From Hadesarchaea archaeon (GTDB lineage Archaea; Hadarchaeota; Hadarchaeia; Hadarchaeales; Hadarchaeaceae), in the NCBI GenBank assembly GCA_003661465.1, contig QMWE01000053.1, positions 1 through 6,727 of the forward strand: a DNA stretch of 6,727 nt. Reading direction: 5' to 3'. The notes under the pieces were generated by a model. The model searched no databases and was not told the DNA's origin. It was given only the letters and a program-made list of their open reading frames with translations. The first letter of the stretch is position 1. Every line of letters starts with the position of its first letter. Shown here piece by piece: positions 1 through 5,153 of this stretch. Both the position numbers and the translations under genes were made by a program.

Positions 1-218
1 AGCCAGGGGAGGAGGGATTTCGAGTCGCCCGTGAAGAGGTGGAAGCGCGGGTCCTCCAGCAACTTCGCCAGGCATTCCTTCCTCATCCGCCGCTCCTCCT
101 CGTGGCCAAATGTGTAGGGCAAATCGACGACGAAGTAGTGTTTTATTCGGGGAAGCGATGAGAGGATCCTGACTGCGTTCTCACCTGTGCCCAGGCCTAC
201 CTCCAGGACAACTTTCAT
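1..218 (-). CDS. Class I SAM-dependent methyltransferase, partial (C-terminus beyond the left edge)
   Basis: The 72 visible residues start with MKVVLEVGLGTGENAV, the glycine-rich SAM-binding motif I (G8, G10, G12). An acidic residue at the end of the second strand follows (FVVDLPY, D32), then FTGDSKSLLP near residue 62, the usual position of the next Rossmann strand and loop. This order is that of a class I methyltransferase, perhaps of the small O-methyltransferase-like group; the substrate cannot be told. The ATG at 218 has a GGGAG six bases upstream. However, the frame stays open and protein-like before this ATG (WNLIDREYW directly precedes it), and methyltransferases normally have a helix before motif I. 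I therefore think the real N-terminus lies further upstream in another frame (215-316), with a frame change at the A6 run at 260-265. The gene lies downstream of gatD on the same strand and may belong to its transcript. Confidence 0.75.
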   Translation of the reverse strand, partial: MKVVLEVGLGTGENAVRILSSLPRIKHYFVVDLPYTFGHEEERRMRKECLAKLLEDPRFHLFTGDSKSLLPW

Positions 219-316
219 CCAATACTCCCGGTCGATAAGGTTCCACAATCCCTTATGCGTTTTTTAAGTTCCTTCCTGTGCTTCAGTTTGAAAACTAGGC
301 GATTAAGGGGGTTCAT
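215..316 (-). CDS. 33-residue ORF, probably the out-of-frame N-terminal segment of the methyltransferase
   Basis: The ATG at 316 has the best ribosome site of this region, AAGGAGG seven bases upstream. The frame reads MNPLNRLVFKLKHRKELKK, basic and helix-like, then continues through a less convincing tail to a TGA that overlaps the methyltransferase ATG as ATGA. Two readings are possible. In the first it is a tiny translationally coupled leader peptide. In the second, which I prefer, it is the true start of the methyltransferase. One extra A in the A6 run, or a -1 slip there, joins ...RKELKK directly to THKGLWNLIDREYW-MKVVLEVG, a continuous and sensible N-terminus. A one-base deletion in the genome, a sequencing error in a homopolymer and real recoding cannot be told apart from this sequence. 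Confidence 0.5.
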   Translation of the reverse strand: MNPLNRLVFKLKHRKELKKRIRDCGTLSTGSIG

Positions 317-323
317 TTTTTGG

Positions 324-330
324 CCTCCTT
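324..330 (-). promoter_or_regulatory. Shine-Dalgarno site AAGGAGG
   Basis: AAGGAGG on the minus strand, seven bases before the ATG at 316. It is stronger than the GGGAG before the internal ATG at 218. It is the main reason to think that translation of the methyltransferase begins at 316. Confidence 0.6.
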
Positions 331-395
331 TTTCGTTTCATATTGGATTATTTTTTGCTTTTCCCACCCTATGCCTCCTACCCCTGAAAGCCCGC

Positions 396-497
396 TTAAG
401 AAATCGGATACTTGATACGAAGGTCGCGATCAAAAAGACAATTCACCAGCTTGTTCCAGAACTCGCCATAGCTTTCATAGATTATGTAGATTTCCAT
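396..497 (-). CDS. Possible 33-residue protein of unknown function downstream of gatD
   Basis: The ORF starts MEIYIIYESYGEFWNKLVN and continues with a cysteine-containing, mixed hydrophobic/charged stretch ending in IKYPIS. I recognise no family. In its favour: a GGTGA site lies four bases before the ATG, the ATG comes ten bases after the gatD stop as in a packed operon, and the composition is aromatic-rich and protein-like rather than low-complexity. Against it: the short length, and the frame being open a little further upstream inside the gatD 3' end, which could make it a remnant of a longer decayed gene. Also possible is that it is chance and simply part of the 3' untranslated region. 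Confidence 0.33.
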   Translation of the reverse strand: MEIYIIYESYGEFWNKLVNCLFDRDLRIKYPIS

Positions 498-507
498 TCC
501 TTCACCA

Positions 508-1875
508 TTAAAGACTTGTGCCAGCTTGGTTAAACTCCGTTTTTGATGGGAATCCGACGGGGAAAGCTATTGGAGTGGTTCTTTCAGAGATCTCTCTCGC
601 TACATTTCTCCTCATGAACTCCGCCACCTTCTTCGGATTTCTCGTCTGTCCGAGTACCCACATCAGCTTGACCCAGGCTGTCTCGGACAGCATGTCTTCA
701 CCAGGTATAACTCCCATCTCGATCAGGTCTCTTCCTGTCGAGTATACTTTCATGTCGACTCTACCCCAGATGCACTGTGAGGTCATCACGATGGGTATCT
801 TGGACTTTATGGCTTTTCTTATACCTTTGAAGAGGCTCGCTGGGACGTGACCAAGACCAGTACCCTCGAGAACAAAGCCTCTATACCCCATTCTTATCAT
901 CTTCTCCATCAATGCGGAGGAAAGCCCAGGAGTGATCTTGATTAGGGCAATCATCGGTTCGAACTTGGCGTTTAAAGTGATCCTTCCGCTTCTGCTTGCC
1001 TTGTTGTAATCCGTCCTGAGAGGCTTCACTTCTCGTTCTCTTACTTCAGCGAGCGGTAGATCGTTTACGCTCAGAAAAGCATCCCTTCTGCTCGTGTGAC
1101 ACTTTCTTACCCTCGTTCCTCTATGTACGAGGCAGATGTCATCGTTCATCGAGCCATGCATCACCACGCATACCTCTGCGATGTCCGACTTGCCCGCCAC
1201 CGCCACTGCACTGATTAGGTTCAGGGCGGCATCGCTGCTTGGTCTATCCGAGGAGCGCTGGGATCCCACGAGCACCACTGGCCGGTGAAGTCCTTTGAGC
1301 ATAAAGCTGAGTGCGGCAGCCGTGTAGTGCATGGTGTCCGTGCCGTGGGCGATCACAACGCCGTCAGCTCCGGAGTTTATCTCATCTGTGACCGTCTTAC
1401 CGATCTTGATCCATAATTCTGGAGTCATGTGTTCGCTGAAGACATTGCAGGCCTCCACGACCTTGATGTTGGCGATCTCAGCGAGTTCTGGGACGGCACT
1501 GTATATCTCCTCGGGTGTGAAAGCAGGGAAGACCGCTCCGCTCCGGTAATCGACCCTGCTTGCTATCGTGCCTCCGGTGCCGATTATCGTAACGTTTGGT
1601 TTGGATGGGTCCGGTCTGATTTCGAGTTTTGGGAGGCCGAGCTTTGGTGGAGTTCCTTTCTCCAGAAGACTGATTTTTGTCCCCGTTCTTATCCTGATGC
1701 CGAGGTTATATCCGCTCTTGAGCTTGATGACTAAATGGTTTGGATCTCCGAGCTCGGTGCGGGGCATCAAAACACCTTCATACGTTCGTCCAGCATCTTC
1801 GACTTTTATCTTGTCCCCCACATTCACCGAGGCTGTCTTTAAAAGTCGTTGAACTTTGCCCTTATATCCAGACAT
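508..1875 (-). CDS. gatD: Glutamyl-tRNA(Gln) amidotransferase subunit D
   Basis: GatD is the asparaginase-like subunit of the archaeal GatDE complex. It releases ammonia from an amide donor so that GatE can convert Glu-tRNA(Gln) to Gln-tRNA(Gln) in the cytoplasm. At 455 residues it has the usual family length. Residues ~1-85 match the beta-rich N-terminal domain that separates GatD from ordinary asparaginases. The L-asparaginase fold follows, with GTGGTIAS at 99-106 and AHGTDTMHYTAAALSFML from 176. The four expected catalytic residues are visible: T103, T179, D180 and K258 (in RVRKCHTSRRDAF). The C-terminus has the family-type REISER ending plus about 20 further residues. The ATG at 1875 is supported by a TATA box at 1904-1910, which implies a nearly leaderless message; the nearest ribosome-site-like sequence (ATAGG) is weak. 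The partner gatE is not in the window. Confidence 0.97.
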   Translation of the reverse strand: MSGYKGKVQRLLKTASVNVGDKIKVEDAGRTYEGVLMPRTELGDPNHLVIKLKSGYNLGIRIRTGTKISLLEKGTPPKLGLPKLEIRPDPSKPNVTIIGTGGTIASRVDYRSGAVFPAFTPEEIYSAVPELAEIANIKVVEACNVFSEHMTPELWIKIGKTVTDEINSGADGVVIAHGTDTMHYTAAALSFMLKGLHRPVVLVGSQRSSDRPSSDAALNLISAVAVAGKSDIAEVCVVMHGSMNDDICLVHRGTRVRKCHTSRRDAFLSVNDLPLAEVREREVKPLRTDYNKASRSGRITLNAKFEPMIALIKITPGLSSALMEKMIRMGYRGFVLEGTGLGHVPASLFKGIRKAIKSKIPIVMTSQCIWGRVDMKVYSTGRDLIEMGVIPGEDMLSETAWVKLMWVLGQTRNPKKVAEFMRRNVAREISERTTPIAFPVGFPSKTEFNQAGTSL

Positions 1876-1903
1876 CCTATCAGCTTGGATTTAGGTGTAG
1901 TGG

Positions 1904-1910
1904 TTTATAA
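1904..1910 (-). promoter_or_regulatory. TATA box of gatD
   Basis: TTATAAA on the minus strand (TTTATAA on the plus). Transcription would begin about 25 bases further on, near 1882, leaving only a few bases before the gatD ATG at 1875. This fits the very short leaders common in archaea and the absence of a good Shine-Dalgarno site. Confidence 0.6.
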
Positions 1911-1960
1911 TCAATACCCCCCCACAATGACTGCTTAAGTCTGTAGCTTTCGGTTTTTGC

Positions 1961-2035
1961 ATGACTCGCGACAAAAAAGTGCCAAACAACAGGCTCAACG
2001 AGGCGATTCAGCGAGTTCAACAGGCCCTTAAATAG
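1961..2035 (+). CDS. Possible 24-residue micropeptide ORF, low confidence
   Basis: ATG to TAG frame starting MTRDKKVPNNRLNEAIQR, lysine- and glutamine-rich and probably helical. There is no Shine-Dalgarno site. A GCTTAAGT about 24 bases before the ATG could be a weak TATA element giving a leaderless message. The stop falls just before the TATA box of the next gene. It could equally be chance, or a decayed remnant in the space between two divergent genes. I recognise no relative. Confidence 0.18.
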   Translation: MTRDKKVPNNRLNEAIQRVQQALK

Positions 2036-2043
2036 TTTATATA
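2036..2043 (+). promoter_or_regulatory. TATA box of the LAGLIDADG gene
   Basis: TTTATATA, preceded by purine-containing CTTAAATAG. It would start transcription near 2065, leaving a leader of about 50 bases that ends in the GGAGG at 2104-2108. Confidence 0.6.
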
Positions 2044-2103
2044 CTTGGTTCGGCGACCCCTCTCCTCGAAAATCGCTTGAGTTCCATGCCGCAATTATTA
2101 TCC

Positions 2104-2108
2104 GGAGG
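2104..2108 (+). promoter_or_regulatory. Shine-Dalgarno site GGAGG of the LAGLIDADG gene
   Basis: GGAGG eight bases before the ATG at 2117. It fixes this start; no other in-frame start nearby has a comparable site. Confidence 0.7.
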
Positions 2109-2116
2109 ATAAGAAG

Positions 2117-3208
2117 ATGTTAGAAAATCCAGTGCAGGTAATCAGAACATCTGGACTTGCTATCTCCAACCGGATCCAGAATGATTTTAAAAAACTTGAT
2201 AACTTTCCAACTTTGCCATCTACACCCGCTCTACGACTTAATAATTATTTGGACCGGCTTCTCACCGCCACAGATGGACTAAGGGCACCGATACGCGTTA
2301 GTGGTGTATCAAATTTCGTAAAATGTATTGTGGGGAAAGCGGGAGCTCGCCAGATAGAAAAAGATCTTTCCATCTCGAATGCATGCCTCCGGGGCTGGTG
2401 TACAGGTCGAAGAACTGTTCCACTTCCTACTCTAAAGAAAATGATTGAAATGTATTATACCAAAAACATGCAAGTTAAGTTGTGGGAAAAGATTTTCGAT
2501 TCGGCGAGGTATTTCACCTCCATAGGTTCACCGCATCGCGTTTCTCTACCTAGATCCCTGACTCCTGAACTATCATATTTTTTGGGTTATCTTTACGGCG
2601 ATGGTTGCCTTTCAAATGCTCCCAGACGCCTCCAAAAAAACGGCAAGTTGCTCTGTGAGATAAAGATAGCTGATTTTTCCTACGAACACATCAAGAACAT
2701 GTCCAAGTTATTCCAGAAGCTTTTCAACGTAAATGCACCTGTCAGAAATGAAAGAATACACAAAGGCCAACAAGTGTTATATATTGATCCAAAATGTAAG
2801 GTTATTCATCAATTTTTAAACCACGTGTTTGGGATGCCAATTGGCGAGAAGAAAGGTAAACTACGTGTGCCCGCTGTAATACTCCAAGCGGGTACAGAGC
2901 TGCGCAAATGGTTTGTGGCCGGATTCTTCGATGCCGATGGAGGTACCCCTAAAATGGAAGAGCTAAAGCATAGGTTTAGACCAAGAATAATGATAAAACA
3001 AGCATCTCTTGGGATATTGCGGGATATCACGCAAATTCTTCAAGATGATATGGGACTAATAGTTTTTGGTCCTTATCGGGAAGTAACCGGAGTTTGGTGC
3101 ATATCTTTAGAAAGCCGCTCGTCGGTCAAGAGGTTTTGTGCTCTACTTCCATCTATCCACCCTGTCAAAAGTTGGCGCTTGAGAGAAATGCTTCGTCGAC
3201 TGCAGTAA
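2117..3208 (+). CDS. Free-standing LAGLIDADG (DOD-type) homing endonuclease-like protein with N-terminal helix-turn-helix-like region
   Basis: The 363-residue protein carries two LAGLIDADG motifs, FLGYLYGDG (155-163) and WFVAGFFDADG (265-275). Both acidic positions that bind the catalytic metal are kept (D162, D274), so a single-chain, pseudo-symmetric nuclease is likely and may still cut. Residues ~75-112 (ARQIEKDLSISNACLRGW, then a GRR turn and TLKKMI) resemble a helix-turn-helix of the Xre/HTH_3 kind. There are no intein splicing motifs and no host exons around it, so it is not an intein and not inside an intron. It has its own TATA box and GGAGG. It is visibly more A+T-rich than gatD and the genes to the right, especially over its first 300 bases, which suggests horizontal arrival. 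It ends 37 bases before a three-intron tRNA-Phe. It could be a mobile endonuclease tied to that tRNA or a domesticated DNA-binding regulator. Confidence 0.9.
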   Translation: MLENPVQVIRTSGLAISNRIQNDFKKLDNFPTLPSTPALRLNNYLDRLLTATDGLRAPIRVSGVSNFVKCIVGKAGARQIEKDLSISNACLRGWCTGRRTVPLPTLKKMIEMYYTKNMQVKLWEKIFDSARYFTSIGSPHRVSLPRSLTPELSYFLGYLYGDGCLSNAPRRLQKNGKLLCEIKIADFSYEHIKNMSKLFQKLFNVNAPVRNERIHKGQQVLYIDPKCKVIHQFLNHVFGMPIGEKKGKLRVPAVILQAGTELRKWFVAGFFDADGGTPKMEELKHRFRPRIMIKQASLGILRDITQILQDDMGLIVFGPYREVTGVWCISLESRSSVKRFCALLPSIHPVKSWRLREMLRRLQ

Positions 3209-3211
3209 ATA

Positions 3212-3219
3212 CTTAAATT
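3212..3219 (+). promoter_or_regulatory. TATA box of the tRNA-Phe gene
   Basis: CTTAAATT centred about 30 bases before the first base of the tRNA, right after the stop of the LAGLIDADG gene. This spacing predicts a start near 3241, only a few bases ahead of the mature 5' end, as is usual for archaeal tRNA genes. Confidence 0.6.
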
Positions 3220-3262
3220 GGAGACTGTATGAAACGATAGTGAGTGCGGGGGTAACTCAGTC

Positions 3263-3294
3263 ATTGGGGTGGCGAAAAAGCCCCCAAGCTGAAA
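3263..3294 (+). other. tRNA-Phe intron 1 (D loop, after base 17; 32 bases)
   Basis: The central helix is exon UCAG (3257-3260) with intron CUGA (3289-3292). The bulges are UC^A (3261-3263) and AA^U (3293-3295), with the cut after the second base. The inner hairpin pairs UUGGGG (3264-3269) with CCCCAA (3282-3287), leaving one extra base, G3288, so the motif is slightly relaxed. Removal gives the ordinary D loop AGUCUGGGA. The junction bases differ on the two sides, so the position is not ambiguous. Confidence 0.88.
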
Positions 3295-3300
3295 TGGGAG

Positions 3301-3322
3301 TTCGGGTAAACCCCGACCCAAA
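3301..3322 (+). other. tRNA-Phe intron 2 (position 22/23, inside the D stem; 22 bases)
   Basis: This is a strict 3-4-3 motif. The central helix is UGGG (3295-3298) with CCCA (3317-3320), the bulges are AG^U (3299-3301) and AA^A (3321-3323), and the inner hairpin is UCGGG (3302-3306) with CCCGA (3312-3316) closing a five-base loop. Removal joins G22 to A23 and completes the D-stem strand GAGU, which pairs with ACUC at 3255-3258. At 22 bases it is a very short tRNA intron. Confidence 0.9.
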
Positions 3323-3330
3323 AGTGTCGG

Positions 3331-3360
3331 ACCTCATCGAGTCAACTCATGAGGGGCAAA
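3331..3360 (+). other. tRNA-Phe intron 3 (position 30/31, anticodon stem; 30 bases)
   Basis: The central helix is UGUC (3325-3328) with GGCA (3355-3358), and the bulges are GG^A (3329-3331) and AA^A (3359-3361). The long inner hairpin pairs CCUCAU (3332-3337) with AUGAGG (3349-3354) and adds GAG/CUC around loop UCAA. By sequence alone the junction could be 30/31, 31/32 or 32/33, because AC occurs at both ends. Only 30/31 gives the four-pair central helix, so I choose it. Confidence 0.9.
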
Positions 3361-3501
3361 ACTGAAGATCCGAATGTCGCGGGTTCAAGTCCCGTCCCCC
3401 GCACCACCCCTGAAAAATGTGCGAAATGTAGTTTGGAGGTAGGGGTCGAGGATAGGCCAACTGGTCCCATGTTTTCAAAACTTCGCACGCAGAAAGGTGA
3501 T

Positions 3502-4674
3502 ATGCGGGAGAGCGCCCGTAGGACGATCAGTCTTTATCACGGATGGGCCGGTCCAGAGTTACCGCCGGTCAAAGCCATGATAAAGAAATTTGAGATGAGG
3601 CATCCTGGGGTCACCGTAAATGTCACGGAGCTTCCGTGGGAGAGCCTAAGGGTTGAAGTTAGTGCCAGCATCGAATACTCTCCGCCAGACATCTTTCCTC
3701 GGGAGGTGGGGCCCGAGCTGTCCGAACTTGCGGGAGCTGGTCACCTCGTGGACATAACTGATGTGTGGAGGGAAGAAAGATTTTACGATGCTTTTCCGGA
3801 CTGGATGGTCGAGAAATGCGCGCTTGGACGGAGCATGGTTGCTGTACCGCTCAAGATCTACACCTTCGCCGTCTGGTACCTGAGGGATGTGTTTCGGAAG
3901 TACAGGGTGGAGCCTCCGGAAACTTGGGATGAATTCATAAACGTATGCGAAACCTTGAAGAAGCAGGGTATTGCGCCCATCGTGGCTAGCTCTTGGGGTA
4001 ACTCGATATGGTTCAACCACCTGCTTTTGGGTGTGGCTGGCGCGAATTTTTATCAGAGGCTGATTGAAGGCAGCGAACATTGGTCGGATGAGAAGGTCGT
4101 GGATACGTATGAGCTTCTCCGAGAGCTCGTGAGGGACTTTTTCCTCCCCCACCCATTTGTACACGATTTTCCCACGGCTTGGATGAAGTTGAACAACCGA
4201 GAAGCGGCGATGATCTTACAGGGGGACTGGCTCAATGGAATGTGGCAGCACGGATACAGATACACTCCCGGCAAGCAATACAATTTTTTCCTGCTTCCAT
4301 CAGCACGTGGAGAGGTTGGAAGAACCATGGTGGTGGGAGGAAACGTGTGGGTGGCCCCAAAGAGAGCTCGGAACCTGAAGGATGCCAAAAAGTTTCTCGG
4401 CTACGCGGGCTCGCTTGAGGCCCACAGGATCATGGCGAGAAAGGGCATGGGAATTATGGCACACAAAGAGGTGCTCGAAGCCGTTTACGATGCCGTGTTG
4501 GTGAGATTGAGGAGAGAGCTCTTCTCACGCCGGACAGCGTTTGCTCTACCCGTAATGCTTTCACAAAAAGTAGTGGATGCGGAGGAGAGGATAAGGAAAA
4601 AGGTTATCCTCGAGAAGAGGGTGGGCAGACGGGAGATACGGGAGTTGTTGGAGGAGATGGACGAACGGATTTGA
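3502..4674 (+). CDS. Family 1 extracellular solute-binding-like protein (sugar ABC type) lacking a signal peptide
   Basis: Such proteins bind a sugar or oligosaccharide for an ABC importer. With the ATG at 3502 it has 390 residues, near the family norm. Family signs are the first strand ISLYHGWAGPE (9-19), then IKKFEMRHPGVTVNVTELPW (27-46), MVAVPLKIYTFAVWYLRDVF (112-131), PPETWDEFINVC (138-149), REAAMILQGDW (233-243) and DAKKFLGYAGSLEAHRIM near 304. The C-terminal 40 residues are strongly charged and helical. Unusually, I see no signal peptide, lipobox or membrane segment in this frame, and no hydrophobic stretch in the other frames upstream. The protein may be cytoplasmic, or the leader may have been lost. 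No permease or ATPase gene is adjacent. Starts at 3469 or 3349 are possible; 3349 would overlap the tRNA. GGTGA lies just one base before the ATG at 3502, and an A/T-rich TTTTCAAAA at 3472-3480 could give a leaderless start there. Confidence 0.82.
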   Translation: MRESARRTISLYHGWAGPELPPVKAMIKKFEMRHPGVTVNVTELPWESLRVEVSASIEYSPPDIFPREVGPELSELAGAGHLVDITDVWREERFYDAFPDWMVEKCALGRSMVAVPLKIYTFAVWYLRDVFRKYRVEPPETWDEFINVCETLKKQGIAPIVASSWGNSIWFNHLLLGVAGANFYQRLIEGSEHWSDEKVVDTYELLRELVRDFFLPHPFVHDFPTAWMKLNNREAAMILQGDWLNGMWQHGYRYTPGKQYNFFLLPSARGEVGRTMVVGGNVWVAPKRARNLKDAKKFLGYAGSLEAHRIMARKGMGIMAHKEVLEAVYDAVLVRLRRELFSRRTAFALPVMLSQKVVDAEERIRKKVILEKRVGRREIRELLEEMDERI

Positions 4675-4790
4675 TGAATGGTTTGTTGCGGCTCCCTCAA
4701 GGCTGGGGGAGGTCATCTTTCTGGGTATCGGCCATCGGTATATGGGTTTGAATTATACATGATCGAGGGATTGGGTAGTGGTGGGTATTT
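4675..4790. other. Intergenic spacer between convergent genes
   Basis: The solute-binding-like gene and the 61-residue ORF converge here. I see no gene, no clear hairpin and no long T tract on either strand that would mark a terminator. Confidence 0.5.
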
Positions 4791-4976
4791 TCATTTGAGC
4801 TTTGGCCGGTTTTCGATCAAGAACTCGCCATTCAGCACACGTTTTGCGATATATCGCTGCCAACCTTTTAACTCGGATAGATTCACCATCTCTTTTGGCC
4901 TGTGAAAGAGGGATTCACCATGTTCTATGAGGTGGGCAATATATCTCTCCCAACCCTCTTCTTTTCTTTTGGACAT
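4791..4976 (-). CDS. 61-residue protein of unknown function built of two similar units
   Basis: Starting at the ATG at 4976, the protein is highly charged and has two related units. The first is GWERYIAHLIEHGESLF then HRPK (8-28); the second is GWQRYIAKRVLNGEFLI then ENRPK (38-59). They share G-W-x-R-Y-I-A, N/HG-E and RPK, joined by the short linker EMVNLSELK. The repeat is visible in the DNA too (two copies of a sequence close to ATATATCNCTNCCAACC on the plus strand), pointing to an old tandem duplication. The ATG at 4976 is chosen over the GTG at 4985 because AAAGGTGG lies five bases before it. A TATA-like ATTTAAAT at 5043-5050 could drive it alone. I do not recognise the family. It has no cysteines, signal peptide or membrane segment; two amphipathic helical hairpins are plausible, and a nucleic acid- or protein-binding adaptor is only a guess. 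Confidence 0.6.
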   Translation of the reverse strand: MSKRKEEGWERYIAHLIEHGESLFHRPKEMVNLSELKGWQRYIAKRVLNGEFLIENRPKLK

Positions 4977-5042
4977 TTGGGCCACCTTTGCGACTTTACG
5001 CTCGGACGGCCCAGCCTCGGAGAGGAGCTACCTCTTCAGGGT

Positions 5043-5050
5043 ATTTAAAT
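5043..5050 (-). promoter_or_regulatory. TATA-like box before the 61-residue ORF
   Basis: ATTTAAAT, self-complementary, about 70 bases before the ATG at 4976. It would give a leader of about 45 bases that contains the AAAGGTGG site. Being palindromic it has no direction of its own, but no plausible plus-strand gene follows. Confidence 0.45.
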
Positions 5051-5153
5051 GTATTTGTTGAGGTCATTGCGCGATATGGCAATATCCTCTGTCAGATAGG
5101 TCACCGTAGGGAAAAGCCTTGAAGAGGTCTGGAAGACGAACATTATTGCTCAT

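Larger units (their letters stand above)
3246..3406 (+). tRNA. tRNA-Phe (anticodon GAA) with three introns and encoded CCA
   Basis: The exons are 3246-3262, 3295-3300, 3323-3330 and 3361-3406. Joined, they give a 77-base tRNA with standard parts: acceptor GCGGGGG/CCCCCGC; U8 A9; D stem ACUC/GAGU with loop AGUCUGGGA (G18 and G19 present); G26; anticodon stem UCGGA/UCCGA; loop CUGAAGA with anticodon GAA; variable AUGUC; T stem GCGGG/CCCGU with loop UUCAAGU; discriminator A73, as expected for Phe; and an encoded CCA at 3404-3406. Unspliced, the D arm and anticodon arm cannot form properly. Each junction sits in a predicted bulge-helix-bulge with a perfect four-pair central helix (one U.G wobble in the third). 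All three introns are in non-canonical places (after 17, 22/23, 30/31), not at 37/38. The gene follows its own TATA box. The mature end without CCA is 3403. Confidence 0.95.

Noticed and set aside
255..533. 92-residue plus-strand ORF rich in Phe and Leu
   Set aside because: It is antisense to the methyltransferase start and the 33-residue ORFs, has no ribosome site, and its hydrophobicity comes from the opposite strand's A-rich codons.
2117..3208. Intein or group I intron ORF
   Set aside because: There are no intein splice-junction residues (N-terminal Cys/Ser block or C-terminal His-Asn) and no host protein on either side; the gene has its own promoter and ribosome site.
3263..3294. Intron 1 as a box C/D guide RNA because of CUGA
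   Set aside because: A CUGA is present, but there is no C box (RUGAUGA) and the intron is too short; the CUGA is the central helix strand of the splice motif.
3298..3301. GAGU at 3298-3301 as the 3' strand of the D stem, with one intron from 3302 to 3325
   Set aside because: It pairs with ACUC, but the D loop would lack A21 and the bulge-helix-bulge would be wrong. The strict motif places the cut after G3300, with GAGU completed by A3323-U3325. The likeness arises because intron 2 starts with U.
3332..3368. Canonical 37/38 intron in the anticodon loop
   Set aside because: The loop CUGAAGA runs unbroken into the 3' anticodon stem UCCGA, so nothing is inserted at 37/38; the insert lies in the 5' side of the stem.
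3349..3501. Upstream extension of the solute-binding-like ORF to an ATG at 3349
   Set aside because: It would translate the last intron and 3' exon of the tRNA-Phe gene; the extra residues have no family resemblance and no ribosome site.
3646..4388. Minus-strand ORFs of 172 and 111 residues
   Set aside because: They are antisense to the well-supported solute-binding-like gene and have no recognisable domains.
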